Shown here one piece after another: positions 48,643-55,621 of a stretch of 64,000 nucleotides of DNA. Within the stretch, counting starts at the first letter, position 1. Each line of letters opens with the position of its first letter. The stretch is from Synergistaceae bacterium UBA5827 (GTDB lineage: Bacteria > Synergistota > Synergistia > Synergistales > 79-D21), in NCBI GenBank assembly GCA_002432945.1, contig DJHE01000019.1:109281-173280 (forward strand), given 5' to 3'. Under the pieces are notes generated by a model that worked only from the letters and a program-made list of their open reading frames with translations, did no database searches and was not told the origin of the DNA. Made by a program: the position numbers and the translations under genes.

Positions 48643-49042
48643 AAGGATTAAGGTCGCTCAATCGCTTGTTGCGCAAATAATCGACAAATTCCCGTTTCAT
48701 CTTTCCCAGGAGTCCTTCGAAAAGGCATTTTTCAAAGGGACACTTCCCGCAATCGAGAAGACACGGCTCAATACTGGGCTCGCCTTCGATAAGCCGATAG
48801 ACATCGTAAAGGGTGATATCCCCGGGGTCCTTCGCCAGGATGAACCCTCCCCCCGGGCCTCTCGACGAATAGACAAGCCCCCCCTTGGACAGGCGCTGGA
48901 AAACTTTGGCCATGTGAGCCTCCGAGACCCCAATCTCTTCAGCCATCTCCCGGACACTCAGGCGTCCTCCCCTGGAAACCAAAAGCCCCAATCCATGGAA
49001 AGCCAGGGAAACCGCTTCAGAAACCTGGACGACTTCAGACAT
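48641..49042 (-). CDS. Rrf2-family transcriptional regulator with a four-Cys motif
   Basis: 133 aa. Winged helix with LSVREMAEEIGVSEAHMAKVFQRLSKGGLVYSSRGPGGGFILAKDPGDITLYDV (residues 28-82) typical of IscR/NsrR relatives. The C-terminal CLLDCGKCPFEKC has Cys spacing C-x3-C-x2-C-x4-C, unlike classic IscR spacing, so an iron-sulphur or redox sensor is likely but the ligand is unknown. ATG at 49042 has GGAGGGG nine bases upstream. Divergent from the liv operon. Confidence 0.85.
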   Translation of the reverse strand: MSEVVQVSEAVSLAFHGLGLLVSRGGRLSVREMAEEIGVSEAHMAKVFQRLSKGGLVYSSRGPGGGFILAKDPGDITLYDVYRLIEGEPSIEPCLLDCGKCPFEKCLFEGLLGKMKREFVDYLRNKRLSDLNP

Positions 49043-49078
49043 TTCTTCCATCCCCTCCGGGTTTCGGATATTTAGGTT

Positions 49079-49107
49079 ATTTGATGCCATTATTCCTTAA
49101 ATGTCAA
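49079..49107 (-). promoter_or_regulatory. Promoter of rrf2
   Basis: Minus strand TTGACA, 17 bases, TCAAAT: perfect -35, four-of-six -10, about 37 bases from the ATG. Confidence 0.6.
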
Positions 49108-49250
49108 GTCCGTTAAAATTTTCCGGGGAAATGGAACGTGCCTCTTTTAACTAACCTAACTTATTTAAGACAATACCCGATTGTTCATTGACGGAACCGT
49201 TATTCTAAAATCTTTTCTTATAAGTCTTTGTTATGGCTTATCGAATTCCC

Positions 49251-49280
49251 TTGACTCTCCCCCTCTTATTTGTTTTAAAT
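49251..49280 (+). promoter_or_regulatory. Candidate promoter of livJ
   Basis: TTGACT, 18 bases, TTAAAT, about 80 bases before the livJ ATG. The -10 is weak, as would suit an activated promoter; other AT-rich choices exist upstream. Confidence 0.4.
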
Positions 49281-49360
49281 TAGGCTGGGTGCAATTGCCG
49301 GATGAAGCCCTTCCTGCCGTTGCTCCGCGATTACAAACATTTTTGGGAGGGATGGGAGTT

Positions 49361-50620
49361 ATGCAGAATCGAAAGTTCCTGGCCATCGTTTCGCTGCTCG
49401 TTTTCGCCCTGGTCCTCTCCGCAAGCTGCGCGCTTGCTGCGGAGAAAGTCCTGAAGATCGGTGTGCTCTTCCCGCTAACCGGCCCCTGCGCCACTGCGGG
49501 ACAGCGCTGCGTAGCCGCTGTCGAAACAGCGGCCGAGGTGATCAACAACAAGCACCCCGAACTGGATGTCCCCCTCGCCAAGCAGGAAGGCATCCTCAAG
49601 GGAACAAAGATACAGCTGGTCGTCGCGGACACCCAGGGAAAGCCGGACGTCGCGAAGTCCGAAGCCGAGAGGCTCGTTAACCAGGAAGGTGTTTACACCA
49701 TCATCGGTTCCTACAACAGTTCCGCCTCCAAGCCCGCCTCCGCCGTGACGGAGCGCTCGAAGAAAATTTTCATGTGCGGCTGCTCAAGCTCCGCTGCACT
49801 GACTGACCGGGGCTTCAACTATTTCTTCCGGCTTGCACCGACCGACAAGACTGAATCCCACGAATTCGTCGAATACATCGGATGGCTGAACAAGAACCAG
49901 AAAGCCGGCATCAAGACAATCGGTCTCATTTATGAAAACACCGAGTTCGGCAAGCACGCCGCCGACGAAGGCAAAGCCGCAGCAAAGGCTGCCGGCTTCG
50001 AAGTCGTGGTCGACGTTCCCTTCAACCCAGGTGCCACGAACCTGAACAGCGAAGTCCAAACCCTCAAGGCAAAGAACCCGGACGCCGTTTTCGGGGCCTG
50101 CCTCGGCGGAGACTACACCCTCTGGGTCCGGACGATGAAGCAGATGAACTGGCTGCCGAAGGTCGCCCTCAACTACTGCACGGGATACCAGGACCCGAAA
50201 ATCGCCCAGCAGCTGGCCGCAGACGGGAATTTCTTCATGGGCGGCACGGGCTACTCCCCGGAGATCGGCGCGAAATACATGAAGAAAGTCGCCGCCGTCG
50301 AGAAGATCTACACCAAGAAAGTCGGCGTCCCCTTTGACAGCGATTCCATCCAGGAAGCCGTCGCCCTCTTTATCCTGGCCCAGGCCATCGAGAAAGCGGG
50401 TACCCTTGATGTCGAAAAGGTGGCCGACGTGCTTCGCACGACAACCTTCGACTCCCCGCTTTCCCTCGGCGGCAAGGTTGCTTTCGGCCCGGGCGGGCAG
50501 AACATGAAAGCGACCAGCATCATTACCCAGCTTCACGACGGGAAATACATGCCGGTGTACCCGACAAGCTACGCGGAGATCAAGGCAACCGTTCCCATGA
50601 CACCGTGGGATAAGCGCTAA
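49361..50620 (+). CDS. livJ: Branched-chain/amino-acid ABC transporter substrate-binding protein
   Basis: 419 aa periplasmic binding protein of the Leu/Ile/Val type I fold. Signal peptide (FLAIVSLLVFALVLSASCALA), then KIGVLFPLTGPCATAGQRC, IQLVVADTQGKPDVAKSEAERLVNQEGV and IIGSYNSSASKPASAVTERS. ATG at 49361 has GGGAGGG nine bases upstream. The ligand may be branched-chain or another amino acid. First gene of livJHMGF. Confidence 0.93.
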   Translation: MQNRKFLAIVSLLVFALVLSASCALAAEKVLKIGVLFPLTGPCATAGQRCVAAVETAAEVINNKHPELDVPLAKQEGILKGTKIQLVVADTQGKPDVAKSEAERLVNQEGVYTIIGSYNSSASKPASAVTERSKKIFMCGCSSSAALTDRGFNYFFRLAPTDKTESHEFVEYIGWLNKNQKAGIKTIGLIYENTEFGKHAADEGKAAAKAAGFEVVVDVPFNPGATNLNSEVQTLKAKNPDAVFGACLGGDYTLWVRTMKQMNWLPKVALNYCTGYQDPKIAQQLAADGNFFMGGTGYSPEIGAKYMKKVAAVEKIYTKKVGVPFDSDSIQEAVALFILAQAIEKAGTLDVEKVADVLRTTTFDSPLSLGGKVAFGPGGQNMKATSIITQLHDGKYMPVYPTSYAEIKATVPMTPWDKR

Positions 50621-50647
50621 TCCGCCTGGTCCGGAAAACATTTTCCC

Positions 50648-50679
50648 GGGGCGGGGGTATTCATGCCCCCGCCCCTTTT
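50648..50679 (+). terminator. Intercistronic hairpin between livJ and livH
   Basis: Perfect ten-bp GC stem (GGGGCGGGGG/CCCCCGCCCC), eight-base loop, only four T residues after it. Probably a partial terminator or mRNA-stabilising structure that keeps livJ more abundant than the permease genes. Confidence 0.6.
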
Positions 50680-50710
50680 AACTTGACCCGTTCCGTTAGG
50701 AGGATCTCGC

Positions 50711-51571
50711 ATGAGCACGTTTGTGCAGGTAATGCTGGATGGGCTCCTGGCCGGAATGCTCTACGCCCTCGTGGCTGCAGGACTGAGCCTGATCTGGGGG
50801 GTCATGGACGTCATCAATTTCGCCCACGGCGAATTTCTCATGGTGGCCATGTACCTGAGCTACTGGCTGGGATTCCTGGCCCACGTCGACCCGATCGTTT
50901 CCTGGGTCGCCTCGGGAGCCTTTGTTTTCATTCTCGGGGCACTAACCTATCGCTTCATCGTGTCACGCTGCATCGGCAAGGCGGCCATGGCTCCCCTACT
51001 GGCCACCTTCGGCCTGTCTATGTTCCTGAAGAATTTTTGCCTGAACCGTTTTTCCCCAAATTTCAGGATTTTACAGACCACTGTTCTCGAGGGTAAGAAA
51101 ATTATCCTGGGCGACATCGTGATCGGCCTTCCCCAACTTGTTACCGGCCTGTTTTCACTTGCGATCCTTTTTGCCCTCTATTTCCTAATGAAAAAAACGC
51201 GACTCGGCTGGGCAATCCAGGCCACGGCCATGGATCGGGAGGCCGCCGAACTCATGGGCATCAACACGGACCGGATCTACCTCCTGGTCTTCGGACTCGG
51301 GGGGGCCTGTGTCGGGATCGCCGGAGGACTGCTGACTTCGTACCTCGCCGTCCATCCCGAAGTCGGCGCCCTGTTCGGCCTTATCGCCTTCCTTATCGTC
51401 GCAATGGGCGGTTTCGGAAGCATCCCCGGAGCATTGGCGGCAGCAATCCTTATCGGCCTGGTCGAAGCCCTGGCTGGATTCTATATCGCTCCGGTCTTCA
51501 AGTATGTCGCCGTCTTCGCCATGTACCTGGCGGTCATCATGATCAGGCCCAAGGGCCTGTTCGGGTGGTGA
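50711..51571 (+). CDS. livH: Branched-chain amino-acid ABC permease LivH
   Basis: 286 aa, about eight membrane helices. Opens VQVMLDGLLAGMLYALVAAGLSLIWGVMDVINFAHGEF, the LivH signature, and includes IQATAMDREAAELMGINTDRIY, the cytoplasmic coupling region, and a final IMIRPKGLFGW. AGGAGG seven bases before the ATG. Confidence 0.95.
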   Translation: MSTFVQVMLDGLLAGMLYALVAAGLSLIWGVMDVINFAHGEFLMVAMYLSYWLGFLAHVDPIVSWVASGAFVFILGALTYRFIVSRCIGKAAMAPLLATFGLSMFLKNFCLNRFSPNFRILQTTVLEGKKIILGDIVIGLPQLVTGLFSLAILFALYFLMKKTRLGWAIQATAMDREAAELMGINTDRIYLLVFGLGGACVGIAGGLLTSYLAVHPEVGALFGLIAFLIVAMGGFGSIPGALAAAILIGLVEALAGFYIAPVFKYVAVFAMYLAVIMIRPKGLFGW

Positions 51572-51576
51572 GGATC

Positions 51577-52581
51577 ATGAAGACACGGAAATTTGAGCAA
51601 AAGGACTTTCTCTGGATCGGGCTGGTCTGCATGCTTGCCGCCCTCCCCCTTGTCCCAGGCCTGATCGGGAACTCCTTCCGCGCCCATGTCCTGATCCTCA
51701 TCCTGCTCTACGCGAGCATGGCACAATCATGGAACATCGTCAGCGGCTACGCAGGCCAAGTTTCTTTCGGCCACTCAGTCTTTTTCGGGATCGGGGCCTA
51801 CGGAGCGGGAATGGCCGTGGTCACCTACGGGCTAACCCCGTGGCCGGGCTTCCTTGCCGGTGCCGTCCTCGCCGCGGTTGTTTCCGTCCTCATCAGCTAC
51901 CCGTGTTTCAAGCTGAAGGGACATTATTTTGCGATCGCGACCTTCGCCATCGTTGAGATTTTCAACCGCCTCTTCATGGTCTGGGATTGGGTCGGCGGGG
52001 CCTTGGGCCTGGATTACCCGATCCTGCCCGACGGATGGAAAAACTTCGTCTGGTCCGAGACGAAGGTCGGGTTCTTCTATGGGGCGCTGGCCCTTTTCGT
52101 CTTGATTTTCGGCATCGTCCGCTGGATCGAAACCCACCGTCTCGGCTATTACCTCAGGGCCGTCCGGGAAGGGCAGGAAACTGCGGAATCCCTGGGCGTG
52201 AACAGCTCGGCCGTAAAGATTTCCGCCATGGCCTTCTCGGCTTTCCTGGCCGCACTTTGCGGCGGGTTCTTCGTGCAGTACAACTACCGCGTCGATCCTC
52301 CCATGGTCATGTCCCTGGACATGTCCATGAAATTCGTGCTCATCACGATCCTCGGAGGAGTGGGAAACTTCTGGGGCCCCCTCCTGGGCGCGGCGATACT
52401 GATCCCCCTCCAGGAGTACTCCCGGGCCTACCTGACAGCCCTGGGAAGCGGCGTCGACCTGGTCATTTTCGGAATCATCATCATGCTGATGATGATCAAG
52501 CAACCCAAGGGAATCATGGGAATCCTTCAGGACCTCGGCCTCGGGGCCAAGGAAAGGAAACGGGAAGGGGAGGCAGACTGA
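51577..52581 (+). CDS. livM: Branched-chain amino-acid ABC permease LivM
   Basis: 334 aa, about nine membrane helices. SWNIVSGYAGQVSFGHSVFFGIGAY near residue 47, RAVREGQETAESLGVNSSAVKI (coupling segment) near 205 and FGIIIMLMMIKQPKGIMGI near the end identify LivM. The start is ATG 51577 close to the livH stop; GTGs a few codons upstream are possible. Confidence 0.94.
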   Translation: MKTRKFEQKDFLWIGLVCMLAALPLVPGLIGNSFRAHVLILILLYASMAQSWNIVSGYAGQVSFGHSVFFGIGAYGAGMAVVTYGLTPWPGFLAGAVLAAVVSVLISYPCFKLKGHYFAIATFAIVEIFNRLFMVWDWVGGALGLDYPILPDGWKNFVWSETKVGFFYGALALFVLIFGIVRWIETHRLGYYLRAVREGQETAESLGVNSSAVKISAMAFSAFLAALCGGFFVQYNYRVDPPMVMSLDMSMKFVLITILGGVGNFWGPLLGAAILIPLQEYSRAYLTALGSGVDLVIFGIIIMLMMIKQPKGIMGILQDLGLGAKERKREGEAD

Positions 52582-52582
52582 G

Positions 52583-53338
52583 ATGGCCCTTCTTGAAGTG
52601 CGCAACCTCACCATGAAGTTCGGCTCCCTGGTGGCCAACAGCGATGTCTCCTTCGACGTCGAGGCGGGGACGATCGTCGGCCTGATCGGGCCCAACGGTG
52701 CCGGCAAGACAACCCTTTTCAACTGCGTGGCGGGCTTTTACAAGCCGACCGAGGGCACAATCTCCTTCGACGGCGATGACATCACGAGCCTTCCCGCCTA
52801 CCGGATATCCAGGCTTGGAATGGCCCGGACCTTCCAGGTCGTCCGCCCCCTCAAGGAGATGACCGTCCTCGAAAACATCCTTGTCGGGGCCTATCTGCGC
52901 GAGGCGGATCCCGAGAAAGCGCTCGAGATCGCGGAAGGCTGCCTCAAAACCTGCTTTCTCGAGCAATTCAGGGAACGCCCCGCGGGGGGCTTGACCATCG
53001 GCAACAAGAAACGCCTGGAAGTCGCCCGTGCCCTTGCGACAAGGCCGAAACTCCTTCTGCTGGACGAAGCTGTGGCCGGCCTGACCTCGACCGAGGTCCG
53101 CCACATGGTGGACCTGATCAAGGGTTTAAGGGAAAGCGGCATCACGATCCTCATGGTGGAACACATCATGGAGGCGATCATGCCGATCGCGGACAAGATC
53201 GTCGTCCTGGACAGCGGGATCAAGATCGCCGAAGATCGGCCGCAGGTCGTTGTTGAGGATGAAAATGTCATCAAGGCCTACTTCGGTGAAAAATTCAGCA
53301 AGAGGCTGAAGGCCATGAAGGATGGTGGCAGGGCATGA
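52583..53338 (+). CDS. livG: Branched-chain amino-acid ABC ATPase LivG
   Basis: 251 aa. Walker A GPNGAGKTTLFN near residue 35, RISRLGMARTFQVVRPLKEMTVLEN, a signature region AGGLTIGNKKRLEVARALAT (the usual LSGGQ is replaced by LTIGNKKRL, as is common in LivG), and Walker B LLLDEAVAGLTSTE. It starts one base after the livM stop and overlaps livF. Confidence 0.95.
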   Translation: MALLEVRNLTMKFGSLVANSDVSFDVEAGTIVGLIGPNGAGKTTLFNCVAGFYKPTEGTISFDGDDITSLPAYRISRLGMARTFQVVRPLKEMTVLENILVGAYLREADPEKALEIAEGCLKTCFLEQFRERPAGGLTIGNKKRLEVARALATRPKLLLLDEAVAGLTSTEVRHMVDLIKGLRESGITILMVEHIMEAIMPIADKIVVLDSGIKIAEDRPQVVVEDENVIKAYFGEKFSKRLKAMKDGGRA

Positions 53339-54051
53339 GCGATGCGATGCTGAGCGTCAACCAGATTCATTGCGCCTATGACTCGGTCCCGGTCATACAC
53401 GGCATCTCCCTGGAGGTGAAAGAAGGTGAGATCGTGGCCATCGTCGGGGCCAACGGCGCAGGAAAATCCACGACCATGCGGACGATTGCGGGGCTCATGC
53501 ACCCGGTAAAGGGAAACATAAACTTCTTGGGGGAAGACGTGACCCAGACTCCCAGCTACGCAATGATCACGAAAGGAATCAGCTTTGTTCCCGAGGGCCG
53601 GCGGCTTTTTTCCAAGCTCACCGTGCGCGAGAATCTCGAGCTCGGATCCTACATCGAAAAAAACCGTGCAGTGATCGACGAACGCCTTGAGGAAGTCTTC
53701 TCTCTCTTCCCCATCCTCAAGAAAAGGGAAAACCAGGTTGCCGAGACGATGAGCGGCGGAGAGCAACAGATGTGCGCGATCGCCCGCGGGCTCATGTCAA
53801 GGCCGAAGCTTCTCATGCTGGACGAACTTTCCCTGGGGCTCATGCCCTCTCTCGTCGAAAAGGTCCTTGAAACGGTCGTGGAAATCAACCGCAAGGGAAC
53901 GACCATCCTCCTCGTCGAACAGATGGTCCAGGAAGCCCTGGAAATCGCATCGAGGGGTTACGTGATCCAGACGGGGCGAATCGTCCAGGAAGGTTCCGCA
54001 AGGGATCTCCTCGAATCGGATTCGGTCCGCAAGGCTTACATGGGGCTCTAG
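53335..54051 (+). CDS. livF: Branched-chain amino-acid ABC ATPase LivF
   Basis: 238 aa. Walker A GANGAGKSTTMRT near residue 38, KGISFVPEGRRLFSKLTVRENLELG, signature MSGGEQQMCAIARGLMS and Walker B LLMLDELSLGLMPSLVEKV are all typical of LivF. ATG shares ATGA with the livG stop. Followed by a terminator that closes the operon. Confidence 0.96.
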   Translation: MSDAMLSVNQIHCAYDSVPVIHGISLEVKEGEIVAIVGANGAGKSTTMRTIAGLMHPVKGNINFLGEDVTQTPSYAMITKGISFVPEGRRLFSKLTVRENLELGSYIEKNRAVIDERLEEVFSLFPILKKRENQVAETMSGGEQQMCAIARGLMSRPKLLMLDELSLGLMPSLVEKVLETVVEINRKGTTILLVEQMVQEALEIASRGYVIQTGRIVQEGSARDLLESDSVRKAYMGL

Positions 54052-54062
54052 TTGAGCGAAAC

Positions 54063-54107
54063 GGGAAAAAGGGGTGGCCGGCCAACTGCCGGCGACCCCT
54101 TTTTCCC
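54063..54107 (+). terminator. Terminator of the liv operon
   Basis: Long inverted repeat GGGAAAAAGGGG...CCCCTTTTTCCC enclosing an inner GCCGGC/GCCGGC stem, with five T residues within the 3' arm. It starts 12 bases after the livF stop. The A/T symmetry means it could act on both strands. Confidence 0.8.
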
Positions 54108-54177
54108 TGGATGCAAAGCGCCCCTTCTGCTGGTATGCTTAGAAATGTGAAACAACTGCAACGGAGGGGATCTCGAC

Positions 54178-54954
54178 TTGAATTCCTGGAAAAAGTGGAT
54201 GCTTGCCGCCCTTATGTCCTGCTTCCTTGCCTTGCCGGCTGGAGCTGCCACCCCCGCGGCGAAAGAGACGAAAGAATGGAATCCGAAGCCTTCAGAGCGC
54301 TGGATCGAAGTGGTAAAGAAAGAACGTCGCCTCTATCTCCGGCAGGGAGAAAAGGTGCTGAAGACTTATCGCGTGGCCATAGGCAGCGGGAAAGGAACCA
54401 AGAAAAGCCCCATCGACAAGATCACCCCTGTCGGGGTCTTCACGATTCGCCGGATCGCGGACCCGACGAACTGGATTTTCGACCCCAAGGTCTTCAATGA
54501 ACCCGGAGAACCGCAAAAGGACGTTTACGGGAAATGGGCCATCAGCTTCAGGAACCCGTGGAACCTGGCCATTCACGGGACAAATGCCCCGTGGTCCATC
54601 GGGAAGGCCGTTACCCACGGCTGCATCCGGCTGAAAAACCCGGATATCGAGGACCTGATCAAGCACGTCAAGCCGGGTATGAAGCTTGTCATCCGGGAGC
54701 AGCCGGTTTTTCCTGCAAAGGCGATGGAAGCGCCCCCGAAGGTTGCAAAACCGCTTCCGGCGCAGGCGGTTGAGATACCTTTGCCCCAGGCCAACCTCGA
54801 GTCCGCCGACTTGTCCCCCGCTGTTTCAGGGGACTTGCCCCCTGTAGTTTCAGGTGACTTGCTTCCTGGCGTTTCAAGTGACATCAAGCCCGAAAATATC
54901 ACGCCCGAACCTTCGGCCCCGGTACAGGAGGAAACATCCCCACCCCAGGTTTGA
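54178..54954 (+). CDS. Secreted L,D-transpeptidase (YkuD) with a repeat-bearing tail
   Basis: 258 aa. Signal peptide (MLAALMSCFLALPAGA), YkuD domain from about 40 to 178 with LAIHGTNAPWSIGKAVTHGCIRLKN, which contains the catalytic SHGC(I)R-type HGCIR motif. The remaining 80 residues are Pro/Val/Ser-rich and contain an eight-residue repeat (DLSPAVSG, DLPPVVSG, DLLPGVSS). TTG start with GGAGGGG eight bases upstream. Forms or modifies peptidoglycan cross-links, or attaches proteins to the wall. Confidence 0.9.
   Translation: MNSWKKWMLAALMSCFLALPAGAATPAAKETKEWNPKPSERWIEVVKKERRLYLRQGEKVLKTYRVAIGSGKGTKKSPIDKITPVGVFTIRRIADPTNWIFDPKVFNEPGEPQKDVYGKWAISFRNPWNLAIHGTNAPWSIGKAVTHGCIRLKNPDIEDLIKHVKPGMKLVIREQPVFPAKAMEAPPKVAKPLPAQAVEIPLPQANLESADLSPAVSGDLPPVVSGDLLPGVSSDIKPENITPEPSAPVQEETSPPQV
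54808..54879 (+). repeat. Three 24-bp tandem repeats in the transpeptidase tail
   Basis: Three imperfect copies of a 24-base unit encoding DLxPxVSx; a fourth begins as DIKPE. In-frame, so copy number could vary without breaking the protein. Confidence 0.75.
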
Positions 54955-54979
54955 CCCGTTCGGCTAGCTCGGAACCGGG

Positions 54980-55621
54980 CTAAAGACGCCCTGCGGCTAT
55001 CCTGCGAAGGATGATCCATGCTTCCGCTGATAGACCCCAAAGCGGCATTTCGCCGCAATAATCCGCGGGATCTCCAAAACCCGCGAGGAAGCCGTTCACC
55101 CGGGCCGCTGTCGTGGAATCGACAAAGGACCGCTCTTCAGGGAAGAGTTCCCTGAAGGCCTTCATCAGGACGGGATCGCGACGCAACCGGTATTTCTGGT
55201 GGTAGTCTTCGGCCCGTGTGAAACCCGTGAAGGGAAGCACTTTCGTAATCAAAGGACGGTCGACTGCGGAGGCAAGCCGTTTTCGGCTTTCCTCCGCTTC
55301 CCTTTCCTGGACCGGTGAATGGACGAAGATTAACGAAGCGTATTGGCGGGACCAAGCGGGCCGTGTCGGGTCATGGGATTCCCAGAAAAGATCCAGAAGC
55401 CGGCTGTAAGGGACGACTGCCGGGTCAAAGTCGACCTGGACAGACTCCGAATGATCTCCAATGTCATGGTAGGTCGGATTCGGGTAGGCGCCCCCCGCGT
55501 AGCCGACGCACGTGCGGAATACCCCATCGAGGCTCCCGAACCGGGAGTCCGGGCCCCAGAATCAGCCAAGGGCAAAGGTGGCGGTCTCAAGAAACCTGTC
55601 AGTTTCGCTTTTGTTTGTCAT
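54980..55621 (-). CDS. msrA: Peptide methionine sulfoxide reductase MsrA, selenocysteine-containing
   Basis: 213 aa if TGA at 55562-55564 (codon 20) is read as selenocysteine. The frame reads TATFALG-U-FWGPDSRFG, so U replaces the catalytic cysteine of the universal MsrA GCFWG motif. Reading continues in frame without another stop for 193 codons: VGYAGGAYPNPTYHDIGDHSESVQVDFDP, then TRAEDYHQKY and the C-terminal domain. An ordinary ORF search sees only fragments. ATG at 55621 has AAGGAGGGGAGGGGGC upstream and overlaps ygiQ by 23 bases. A hairpin 14 bases after the TGA fits a bacterial SECIS. Confidence 0.92.
55531..55550 (-). promoter_or_regulatory. Candidate bacterial SECIS element in msrA
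   Basis: In the msrA mRNA, about 12-14 bases after the UGA codon, GG-A-CUCCCG-GUU-CGGGAG-CC can fold: six GC-rich pairs, a bulged A, two more GC pairs, and a three-base apical loop beginning with G. Distance and a G at the loop start fit known bacterial SECIS rules. Binding by SelB is inferred. Confidence 0.7.

Larger units (their letters stand above)
49043..49360. other. AT-rich divergent control region between rrf2 and livJ
   Basis: 318 bases without a gene and noticeably richer in A+T than the surroundings. It holds the rrf2 promoter, a candidate livJ promoter and an inverted pair TTAGGTTA (49072-49079) and TAACCTAA (49152-49159), the first touching the rrf2 -10 box. No tRNA or small ORF with a ribosome site was seen. 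Confidence 0.6.

Noticed and set aside
54980..55621. msrA as a pseudogene broken by a nonsense mutation
   Set aside because: The only stop is TGA, it sits precisely at the catalytic residue, the rest of the frame is intact and a SECIS-like hairpin follows. Selenocysteine explains it better.
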